Of a DNA stretch of 28,997 nt, positions 1-6,106 are shown piece by piece; position 1 is the first letter of the stretch; each line of letters opens with the position of its first letter. This DNA comes from an uncultured Eggerthellaceae bacterium (GTDB taxonomy: Bacteria; Actinomycetota; Coriobacteriia; Coriobacteriales; Eggerthellaceae). The position numbers were made by a program, and so were the translations under genes. Below the pieces are notes generated by a model. The model was not told where the DNA came from, ran no database searches, and saw only the letters and a list, made by a program, of their open reading frames with translations. The stretch lies in assembly GCA_958454405.1 (NCBI GenBank), contig CAUEBO010000035.1, positions 1-28,997 of the forward strand, in the 5' to 3' direction.

Positions 1-302
1 ACCATCGCCCGGCACCCGCGCACGAGCGGCCAGTACATCCAGCCGTTCTTGCCGCGGCCTGATGCCAGATCGTGCTCCTCCACGTAGATGGAGCCCGACG
101 GCTCGCGCACCGCCACCGACCAGTTGTACGTGCCGCGCATCATGATGCCCTCAATGAGCGCCTGGCCGCCCACGTGGGTCTTGAGCGCCCCGTCTTCGGA
201 GAACGCGCGGGACAAGTCGCCCTTCGAGCGCTCGCCGGCGCGCTCCGCCTTGGCGGGCCGCTCTTCCAGCCACTCGGCCGCAGCCGACTCATGTTCGCCC
301 AT
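1..302 (-). CDS. DUF1385 (YqhQ-like) membrane protein, 5' part only
   Basis: Partial gene; the C-terminal part runs off the left edge. The visible 100 residues have a charged N-terminus of about 45 residues followed by VGGQALIEGIMMRG. That is the hallmark start of DUF1385 proteins (B. subtilis YqhQ), a polytopic membrane family of uncertain role often found near prfA/prmC in Firmicutes and Actinobacteria. The ATG lies 2 bases after the thyX stop codon, so the two genes are probably co-transcribed and may be translationally coupled. No competing in-frame start is seen. The identification from the motif is firm; the function is not known. Confidence 0.85.
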   Translation of the reverse strand, partial: MGEHESAAAEWLEERPAKAERAGERSKGDLSRAFSEDGALKTHVGGQALIEGIMMRGTYNWSVAVREPSGSIYVEEHDLASGRGKNGWMYWPLVRGCRAM

Positions 303-304
303 GC

Positions 305-985
305 TCAGCCCCTCGTCACGCGCGGATACGGGTTCCCGCAGGTCATCTTGCCTTCCGGGCAGGCTCCGCTCACGCAGGGCGCGCCGGCGTCCAGGAAGAT
401 GAACGGCGCCGTGGGCTTCGCCAGCTCCAGCATGCGGTGCGCCATCTCGCGAATCTCCCACTGCGCGCGGTTGCAGCAGCGCAAGCGGAAGAAGTGCAGC
501 AGCTCGCGCACGTTCATGGTGATGACGATCTTCGTCTCAGCGGCGTTCGGCAGCAGGTAGCGCGCGTCCTCGGCGGGAACACCCGCCGCCAGCAGCTTCT
601 CGTACGCGGCGATGGCGGCCTCGATGGCCTGGTCGAACACGGCCTCGGCATCCGGATCCGCCGCGATGCTCTCGGGCTTCACCGTGGCCAGCCCGTCGGT
701 GAACTTCACGTAGCGCTGGCTCTGCTGGTTGAAGCTGGCTATGCGGTGGCGCACCAGCTGGTGCGTGAGCGCGCGCGACACGCCGTCCACGGCGAAGGTG
801 TAGCTGGCATGCTCCAACGTGGAGAAATGCCCGCTGCCCATGATGGTGGACAGCACGCTTCTCACCCGCTCCTCCGGCATCGTCTCCATGAGCTCGGAGG
901 CCCCCACGGGCGCGTAGCACAGGCGCGCCGCCGTGGCGATGGCGCGCTCGGGGTCGGGCGTGTGGTACAGCAGTTCGACTTGCAT
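305..985 (-). CDS. thyX: FAD-dependent thymidylate synthase ThyX
   Basis: Makes dTMP from dUMP using methylenetetrahydrofolate and reduced FAD (cytosolic, flavin-dependent alternative to ThyA). The 226-residue length is normal for the family. The ThyX motif RHRxxSxNxxSxR is intact at residues 79-91 (RHRIASFNQQSQR). The C-terminal half carries the expected conserved stretch with NAAET and RLRCCNRAQWEIR. The ATG has a GAGGAG ribosome site about 10 bases upstream. It is followed after 2 bases by the DUF1385 gene. No thyA is seen in this window. ThyX is common in anaerobes and actinobacteria. Confidence 0.97.
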   Translation of the reverse strand: MQVELLYHTPDPERAIATAARLCYAPVGASELMETMPEERVRSVLSTIMGSGHFSTLEHASYTFAVDGVSRALTHQLVRHRIASFNQQSQRYVKFTDGLATVKPESIAADPDAEAVFDQAIEAAIAAYEKLLAAGVPAEDARYLLPNAAETKIVITMNVRELLHFFRLRCCNRAQWEIREMAHRMLELAKPTAPFIFLDAGAPCVSGACPEGKMTCGNPYPRVTRG

Positions 986-1135
986 GAATCCGATGCTCCT
1001 CTATCAGAAGATATCGCGCAGCGCGCCTCTCTCCGTGCACGCTGCGCCGTCGTCGGCTACTATGGTACCCGAAACCCGGGCCGCCGGACCTGCAAGCCGT
1101 CGACCGTCAAGGACCCTTCACGCGAAAGGCACGCC
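986..1135. promoter_or_regulatory. Divergent intergenic region between thyX and a methyltransferase gene
   Basis: Both promoters should lie in this 150-bp gap. On the plus strand GGCTACTATGG contains a possible -10 (TACTAT, 1058-1063) without a clear -35. No convincing leftward -10 stands out. Nothing coding was recognised. Confidence 0.35.
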
Positions 1136-2029
1136 ATGCCGAACAACCACGCGCCGCTGCTTTCCTCCCGCGATTGGAATGAGGACTGGAAAGAGCTCCA
1201 GAAACTGCGCCGCCGTGCCGACGACGCCTCGTATTGGGACGAACGCGCGAAGACGTTCGCCACGAAGGACGCGCCGAACCCCTACGTGGAGCGCTTTCTG
1301 GAGCTTGCGGCCATCCGGCCCGGAGAATCCGTGCTCGACATGGGATGCGGCACCGGGGCGCTGGCCGTCCCGCTCGGCGAGGCCGGTCATGCGGTGGTGG
1401 CGGCCGACTTCTCGCAGGGCATGCTGGACGCCATGGCGGCGCAGCTTGCCGCACGCGGCATAACCGACGTCGAACCGAAGCGCATGAGCTGGGACGACGA
1501 CTGGAGCGCATGCGGCATCTCCCCGAACTGCGTCGACGTCGCAATCGCATCCCGCTCCGTCGCAACCGCCGACTTGCGCGATGCGCTCCTGAAGCTCACC
1601 GACGCGGCCCGGCGCCGGGCCTGCGTCACCTTGGCCACCGCGTCCTCGCCGCGCACCGACGAGCGCATCCTCGCCGCCGTCGGGCTGCGCTCCGCCTTCG
1701 GCAACGACCATCTCTACGCGTTCAACATCCTGGCGAACGAGGGGCTGAGGCCCGAAGTTTCCTACATCGACAGCGTCCGCGTCGACACGTTCGACGGCGC
1801 CGAAGAGGCCTTCGACGTCTTCCGACGCATGATCGAGGACGCCGTCGGGACATCGGTTCCGTCCGGAGAGCGCAAGAAGGCCCTCGTGCGGCTGCGCGGC
1901 TGGCTGGCGGACAACCTCGTGGAGAACGAGTGCGCGGGGCTGCCGGACAAGAAGGGCGTGGCCGAGAAGCGGCTGCGCCTGCGGGAGCCCCGCATCGTCA
2001 CCTGGGCCTTCCTCGGCTGGGACGCATAG
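1136..2029 (+). CDS. Class I SAM-dependent methyltransferase
   Basis: 297-residue Rossmann-fold methyltransferase of unknown substrate. Motif I, VLDMGCGTG, is at residues 66-74, followed by an acidic residue ending strand 2 (VVAADFS, D91). The N-terminal region (SRDWNEDWKELQKLRRRADDAS, then YWDERAKTF) resembles small-molecule methyltransferases that sit next to metal-uptake genes in anaerobes, but that association is from memory and weak. The start is the first ATG in the frame that leaves the upstream thyX promoter region free; no strong ribosome site precedes it (GAAAGG about 9 bases upstream). The gene is followed by a 246-bp gap and the KamA-like gene on the same strand. Confidence 0.85.
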   Translation: MPNNHAPLLSSRDWNEDWKELQKLRRRADDASYWDERAKTFATKDAPNPYVERFLELAAIRPGESVLDMGCGTGALAVPLGEAGHAVVAADFSQGMLDAMAAQLAARGITDVEPKRMSWDDDWSACGISPNCVDVAIASRSVATADLRDALLKLTDAARRRACVTLATASSPRTDERILAAVGLRSAFGNDHLYAFNILANEGLRPEVSYIDSVRVDTFDGAEEAFDVFRRMIEDAVGTSVPSGERKKALVRLRGWLADNLVENECAGLPDKKGVAEKRLRLREPRIVTWAFLGWDA

Positions 2030-2064
2030 GGGCCCGCACAGGGCATGCGTTGCCCCGCCCCGTC

Positions 2065-2073
2065 TGCTATCAT
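2065..2073 (+). promoter_or_regulatory. Extended -10 promoter element before the KamA-like gene
   Basis: TGCTATCAT matches an extended -10 (TGn plus TATCAT) and has no good -35. The identical nonamer precedes rpmE on the other strand. If used, it gives the downstream gene a leader of roughly 195 nt with several hairpins (2126-2153, 2196-2211, 2233-2251). Confidence 0.45.
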
Positions 2074-2275
2074 ACGGTTCGAAGGCTCGCCGCCCCGAGC
2101 GGCAAGGCCCGTGCCCGCACATCCCGATCCCCGCCCCTCAAGGCGCAGGGATCCCCCAGACCGGAAATCCATCGACGACCCTTTTCAGACCCCTCCCGCA
2201 GCCCGCTGCGGCTCATGGTCCGCGTTTCACGAGGAACCGCTGCCTGGTTCCCACGACAGCAAAGGAGCACGAGGA

Positions 2276-3388
2276 TTGACCTGGAAAACCGAATTGGCGA
2301 ACCGCATCGAGACCATCGACGATCTGAAGGGCGCCCTCCACATCGAAGACGGAAGCGAACCCGGGCTGGCCGATGTGCTCGAGCAGTCGCCCATGGCGAT
2401 CCCGCGTCCCTACCTCTCGCTCATCGACCCGTCGGATGAGGACGACCCCATTCGCAAGATGTCCGTGCCCTCCCCTTCCGAGGCGGACCCGTCCGGCAGC
2501 CTCGACACGTCGGGAGAGGCGTCCAACACCGTCATGCGCGGCCTGCAGCACAAGTACCGCGAAACCGCGCTGCTGCTCTCCACCGGCGAGTGCGCCATGT
2601 ACTGCCGGCACTGCTTCCGCAAGCGGCTCGTAGGCAGGCCCGACGAGGAGATACTCCATGACCTCGAAGGGGCGCGCGCCTACCTGCAGGCCCATCCCGA
2701 AATCAACAACGTCCTGGTCAGCGGAGGGGACGCCCTGCTCAACTCCAACGAGCGCATCGACCGCATACTGGGAATGCTGGCCTGCGTGCCCTCCCTGGAC
2801 TTCATCCGCATCGCCACGCGCGCGCCGGCCACGCTGCCGACGCGCATCGTGGGGGACGACGAGCTGCTCACCATCCTCGCGAAGCATCGCGAGTCGAAGC
2901 AACTGTACCTCGTCACGCAGTTCAACCATCCGCGCGAGATCACGCGCGACGCGGCAGCCGCCGTGGAAGCCGTGCTCAAGCTGGGCATCCCCGTGCGCAA
3001 CCAGGCCGTGCTGCTGCGCGGCGTGAACGACGACCCCGACGTCCTCGCACCGCTTCTGAGCGGGCTGACCGCCATCGGCGCAGAGCCCTACTACGTGTTC
3101 CAATGCCGTCCCGTCGCCGGCGTGAAGAACCGGTTCCAGGTTCCCCTGATCCGCGGAGCCGCCCTCGTCGAAGAGGCGAGGGCTCGGCAGAACGGGATCG
3201 GCAAAGCGCTGCGGTACTGCATGTCGCACACGACGGGGAAAATCGAGATCGTCGGCCAGGCGCCCGGCGGGCTCATGGCGTTCAAGTACCACGAAGCGAA
3301 GGACCGGCGCAACCTGGGCAGGGTGTTCTTCAAAGAACTCGGACCCGATCAAGCCTGGCTGCCGGAACGCGAGCCGGCCACGGCGTAG
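2276..3388 (+). CDS. KamA-family radical SAM protein, not a classical lysine 2,3-aminomutase
   Basis: 370-residue radical SAM enzyme. The cluster-binding motif CAMYCRHC (C106, C110, C113) and the following FRKR and VSGGDALL segments are typical of the lysine 2,3-aminomutase superfamily. The family PLP-lysine motif APGGGGK is replaced by APGGLMAFK (residues 329-337). The two aspartates that bind the lysine amino group in the Clostridium enzyme correspond to Arg (FQCRPVAG) and Gln (IVGQAPGG) here. The protein therefore belongs to a KamA-like subfamily that keeps radical SAM chemistry but probably not aminomutase activity. The TTG start is chosen because AAAGGAG (2261-2267) sits 8 bases upstream; no ATG in this frame fits as well. 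Confidence 0.85.
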   Translation: MTWKTELANRIETIDDLKGALHIEDGSEPGLADVLEQSPMAIPRPYLSLIDPSDEDDPIRKMSVPSPSEADPSGSLDTSGEASNTVMRGLQHKYRETALLLSTGECAMYCRHCFRKRLVGRPDEEILHDLEGARAYLQAHPEINNVLVSGGDALLNSNERIDRILGMLACVPSLDFIRIATRAPATLPTRIVGDDELLTILAKHRESKQLYLVTQFNHPREITRDAAAAVEAVLKLGIPVRNQAVLLRGVNDDPDVLAPLLSGLTAIGAEPYYVFQCRPVAGVKNRFQVPLIRGAALVEEARARQNGIGKALRYCMSHTTGKIEIVGQAPGGLMAFKYHEAKDRRNLGRVFFKELGPDQAWLPEREPATA

Positions 3389-3416
3389 CCCGCATGCGTT
3401 CCTGCACTGCGGGCAC

Positions 3417-3456
3417 GCCCGCCCCGCGCTTCCAAGCGAAGCCGCGCAGGGCGGGC
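3417..3456. terminator. Hairpin terminator between convergent genes
   Basis: GCCCGCCC (3417-3424) pairs with GGGCGGGC (3449-3456). Inside, GCTTC (3428-3432) pairs with GAAGC (3438-3442). It lies between the ends of the KamA-like gene and the rubredoxin gene, so it can serve both. There is no long T-run on either side, as often in GC-rich genomes. Confidence 0.55.
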
Positions 3457-3470
3457 CGAGCCTGGTCCCG

Positions 3471-4136
3471 CTACACCTCGATGCGCTCGAACATGTCCTT
3501 GCCCACGCCGCATACCGGGCAGACGAAATCGTCGGGAAGCTCGTCTACGTACTCGATATGGCCGCACACCGTGCACCGCCAGGCGTGCTTGGGAGCCGCA
3601 GCGCCCTGGTCCGTCGGGGCGGCGGGCTCGTCAGGCAGGTAGCTGGAAGCCTTCGGCGGGGTCTTGCCGCCCTTCACCAGATGGTAGTAGGCATAGGTCA
3701 TCGGATCGCCCGCGCAGCCTTTCTCGGCCTCTTCAACCTCGCCCACGAACATGATGTGGGTTCCCACGTCGAGCGTCTGCACGACGCGCGCCGAGAACCG
3801 GGCGACGCACTGCTCGGCCACGTAGGGCATGCCCGCCGCGTCAACGCCCGCTTCGCACGCGGCGAACTTGTCCAGGTCGTCGCTGCAGTGGAACCCGAAC
3901 GTCCCGATGAGCTCCATCGTCGCATCCTGCGAAAGGCACGATGCCGTGAAGCGGCCCGCCTCCTGGACGGCGCGGGTCGTGGCGTTGTCCTTGTTGAGCG
4001 TCACGCTCACCTGCAACGGCGACGACGTCACCTGCTGGAACGTGTTCGCCACGCAGGCGGCGCGCTTGTCGCCCGCCTTCGAGGCGATGATGTAGAGCCC
4101 GTAGCTCAAGCTGTGGAACGCGGTTTGGTCGATCAT
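3471..4136 (-). CDS. Flavin reductase-rubredoxin fusion (high-molecular-weight rubredoxin)
   Basis: 221 residues in two parts. Residues 1 to about 155 form an FMN-binding split-barrel flavin reductase domain (NTFQQVTSSP; GTHIMFVGEVEEAE). After a Pro/Ala linker comes a rubredoxin domain with the four iron ligands C188, C191, C206 and C209 (CTVCG, CPVCG). Such Hrb-type proteins pass electrons from NAD(P)H or other donors to flavodiiron oxygen or NO reductases in anaerobes. The start chosen is the ATG preceded by GGGGAAAGG about 7 bases upstream. Upstream codons cover the promoter and Fur-type box and are excluded. Control by iron is likely (see the operator entry). Desulfoferrodoxin, another oxygen-defence gene, lies 7 kb away. 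Confidence 0.93.
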   Translation of the reverse strand: MIDQTAFHSLSYGLYIIASKAGDKRAACVANTFQQVTSSPLQVSVTLNKDNATTRAVQEAGRFTASCLSQDATMELIGTFGFHCSDDLDKFAACEAGVDAAGMPYVAEQCVARFSARVVQTLDVGTHIMFVGEVEEAEKGCAGDPMTYAYYHLVKGGKTPPKASSYLPDEPAAPTDQGAAAPKHAWRCTVCGHIEYVDELPDDFVCPVCGVGKDMFERIEV

Positions 4137-4170
4137 GTCGGCGCCTTTCCCCTGGTATCTTCTCTCCAAA

Positions 4171-4201
4171 TAATGATAATGATTCTCATTAAGGAAAGCA
4201 A
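4171..4201 (-). promoter_or_regulatory. Fur-type box overlapping the promoter of the rubredoxin fusion gene
   Basis: The 7-1-7 Fur motif TGATAAT-n-ATTATCA is matched at 14 of 15 positions by TGATAATGATTCTCA (4174-4188). On the minus strand a promoter with -35 TTGCTT (4201-4196), a 17-bp spacer and -10 TATCAT (4178-4173) covers the same bases. A repressor bound here would block RNA polymerase. The predicted start of transcription is about 30 bases before the ATG at 4136. Confidence 0.75.
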
Positions 4202-4241
4202 GCAGCTGGTCGATCCGACTGCCGAACGGCACGCGGACCGG

Positions 4242-5054
4242 TCAGGCGGACAGGCCGCATGCCGCGCGCACGACGGCGCGCGCGGCGTCGTCGGGCGCGA
4301 GCGCCCGCGTCCCGCCCCACACGGAGGAGAAACGCGCTTCGGCCAGCCCGCACAGCCCGGCGCGCACCACGGCGAGCGCATGGGGAAAGCGCCGCGTGGG
4401 GCCTGCATCCAGCATCGCGACCGCCGACGCCAAGCCGACGCCGCGCACGAGCTCGAGCCGGCCGAGCTCGTCGACCACGAGCAGCCCGCCCGGCGCGCAG
4501 GCGAAGCCCGCGTCCCCCTCTTCTGGCCCTGATGCTTTGCAAGGAAAGGTTTGCACGAACGGATGTTTCACGTGAAGCATCCCGGGCATCGGATCCACGC
4601 GATCGGGCACGGGCTTATCGGATCCCGCCTGCCGCGGTTCGAGCGCCGCCGAATCCGCCGCCTCCTTGGCTGGCAGCGCCTCCTCCGCCGCTATGCGATC
4701 GAAGTGGGCGTTGACCCGGGCGATGGCCTCGTCCGAAATCTCCCAGCCAAGATGGGCCGCCGCGCTTTGGCTTGCAGGATCGAACGATCCCTCTGCCAGG
4801 GCAAGGTCGCGTCGGAGCGCGAACGGGATGCGATCGCCCTGCGGCAGCAGCACGGCGTCGATGCCCAGTTTCTCGAAGTGCCCCTCGCCCGAGAGGCCGC
4901 GCTCGCCCGCGACCTCGTCCGGCTGCCGCTTTCGCCACACCCCGGGAGCCGCCACGCCCGCGACCGCCACCCCCTCGCCCGCCAGCTCCGCCGCCAGGCG
5001 CTCGAGCCAGCGCGTCTTGCCAATCTGCACGTCGCCCGTCAGCAGGAACAGCAT
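4242..5054 (-). CDS. THEP1-like P-loop NTPase
   Basis: 270 residues. Walker A is GDVQIGKT at residues 7-14, directly at the N-terminus. The Walker B region LLVVDELGRLEL matches the DEIGKMEL signature of the THEP1 nucleoside-triphosphatase family. The family is usually about 180 residues. The extra length is a low-complexity insert (about residues 115-185, rich in Glu, Ala and Pro) between the two motifs. The insert includes the peptide MLHVKH (159-164), encoded by a parS-like sequence. THEP1 enzymes hydrolyse NTPs in vitro; the physiological role is unknown. The ATG has AGGAAGGGG upstream. It is transcribed away from the DUF364 gene. Confidence 0.8.
   Translation of the reverse strand: MLFLLTGDVQIGKTRWLERLAAELAGEGVAVAGVAAPGVWRKRQPDEVAGERGLSGEGHFEKLGIDAVLLPQGDRIPFALRRDLALAEGSFDPASQSAAAHLGWEISDEAIARVNAHFDRIAAEEALPAKEAADSAALEPRQAGSDKPVPDRVDPMPGMLHVKHPFVQTFPCKASGPEEGDAGFACAPGGLLVVDELGRLELVRGVGLASAVAMLDAGPTRRFPHALAVVRAGLCGLAEARFSSVWGGTRALAPDDAARAVVRAACGLSA
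4564..4579. other. parS-like ParB/Spo0J binding site inside the NTPase gene
   Basis: TGTTTCACGTGAAGCA differs at one position from the bacterial parS consensus TGTTTCACGTGAAACA. The flanking bases extend the dyad symmetry to 22 bp (4561-4582) with a single mismatched pair. It is read in the minus strand as the codons for MLHVKH. Chromosomal parS sites commonly lie within genes and near the replication origin. Confidence 0.75.
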
Positions 5055-5139
5055 GGTCGCGCCCCTTCCTCATATATCCTCAACGATGTATTATACGGTA
5101 TTGGCTATAACTTGGAACTGGACGAGGAAAGAGGCGCTC
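5055..5139. promoter_or_regulatory. AT-rich divergent promoter region
   Basis: The gap between the NTPase gene and the DUF364 gene is markedly AT-rich. On the minus strand TATAAT (5095-5090) is a perfect -10 for the NTPase gene. On the plus strand TATAAC (5106-5111) or TATTAT (5089-5094) could serve the DUF364 gene. No clear -35 hexamers were found. Confidence 0.5.
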
Positions 5140-6000
5140 ATGGGATGCCCCGAGAAGGACTGCTGCATGCACGGCGCGGAAGGCGATGTCATCGACTTCC
5201 CCGGCACGAAGGCTCACGGCACGCCGTGGAAGTTCTACAACCACCTGATCGGCTCGATGCCCGACGAGCCGATCGTGCGCGACTACTGCCTGGGAACGCA
5301 CTGGTCCTACGTGGAAGCCGACTGCGGCATGGGCGTGAGCTTCACCTGCAAAGGGGGCGCGAGGCGGCGCTTCGCGCAGGATCTGCGCGGGCTGCCCCTG
5401 AAGGCCGTCGCCGAGCTGTCGAAGTCGTGGTGCTTCGAGGAGGCGACGCTCGGCGTGGCTGCGCTCAACGCCTACTACGCGCAGAAGCCCCTGCTCGACC
5501 CGCTGGGCGCCGCGTACGACGAGCCGGTGGAGCTGCCGGACGGAACCGTGCGCAAAATGGACGCCTTCGAGCTGTACCGCCCCCGCATCGCGGCGCGCGA
5601 GGACGCGAACGTCACCGTGGTGGGGCATTTCCCCCACGTCGACCGCATTGCCGAATACGCGAACCTCACCGTGCTCGAGCGCAACTGCACGCATGAGCTG
5701 GACACGCCCGATCCCGCCTGCGAGTACGTAGTGCCGCAAACCGACTACCTGTTCATGACCGGCGTCACCATCATCAACAAGACCGCGCCGCGCCTGCTGG
5801 ACCTGGCGAAGGACGCGACCGTGGCGATGGTGGGCCCGAGCGTGGTCATGTCCCCGTTCCTGTTCGACTGGGGCGTGGAGACGCTGGCCGGCAGCACGGT
5901 GGCCGATCCCGAGAAGGCGCGCTTCGCCGTGAAGAACGGCTCCGGACAGTTCTTCGGCGAAGCGCTGCAGATGACGTCGATCACGCGGGCCGACGGATAG
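5140..6000 (+). CDS. DUF4213/DUF364 putative metal-chelation protein
   Basis: 286 residues. The C-terminal half shows the DUF364 pattern: a Rossmann-like strand with FPHVDRI, then ELDTPDPACEYVVPQTDYLFMTGVTIINKT, then GPSVVMSPFLFDWGVETLAGSTVADPE. The N-terminal half corresponds to DUF4213. The family is annotated as a putative heavy-metal chelation domain and often neighbours iron or cobalamin importers. The first residues are Cys-rich (MGCPEKDCCMHG). The ATG at 5140 is chosen because of AGAGG 5 bases upstream; an upstream ATG (5086) lies in the promoter region. The gene ends 76 bp before the ABC permease, pointing to a shared role in metal handling. Confidence 0.85.
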   Translation: MGCPEKDCCMHGAEGDVIDFPGTKAHGTPWKFYNHLIGSMPDEPIVRDYCLGTHWSYVEADCGMGVSFTCKGGARRRFAQDLRGLPLKAVAELSKSWCFEEATLGVAALNAYYAQKPLLDPLGAAYDEPVELPDGTVRKMDAFELYRPRIAAREDANVTVVGHFPHVDRIAEYANLTVLERNCTHELDTPDPACEYVVPQTDYLFMTGVTIINKTAPRLLDLAKDATVAMVGPSVVMSPFLFDWGVETLAGSTVADPEKARFAVKNGSGQFFGEALQMTSITRADG

Positions 6001-6038
6001 GATGGATTGAGCGGGCGCACTCGATCCCGTTCCCTTAA

Positions 6039-6106
6039 ATTATTCCCATTTGATAATATTCCTACTTTAGGATATATTGTTGCAAGCATTATTCCCGATT
6101 GAGAAT
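6039..6106 (+). promoter_or_regulatory. Promoter and operator cluster of the ABC importer
   Basis: A strong promoter, TTGATA (6050-6055) with a 17-bp spacer and TATATT (6073-6078), stands in an AT-rich island. The spacer holds the inverted repeat TCCTA-CTT-TAGGA (6060-6072). A 19-bp direct repeat starting ATTATTCCC occurs at 6039-6057 and 6088-6106 (16 of 19 identical), one copy over the -35 and one just past the start of transcription. Each copy ends in a Fur-type half site, TGATAAT or TGAGAAT. This is the layout of a metal-repressed promoter. Confidence 0.65.

Noticed and set aside
2213..3352. Long minus-strand open frame opposite the KamA-like gene
   Set aside because: It mirrors the plus-strand gene in a GC-rich sequence, lacks a ribosome site and shows no family motif.
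2276..3388. Naming the gene kamA, lysine 2,3-aminomutase
   Set aside because: PLP-lysine motif and lysine-binding aspartates are missing, so the specific name would mislead.
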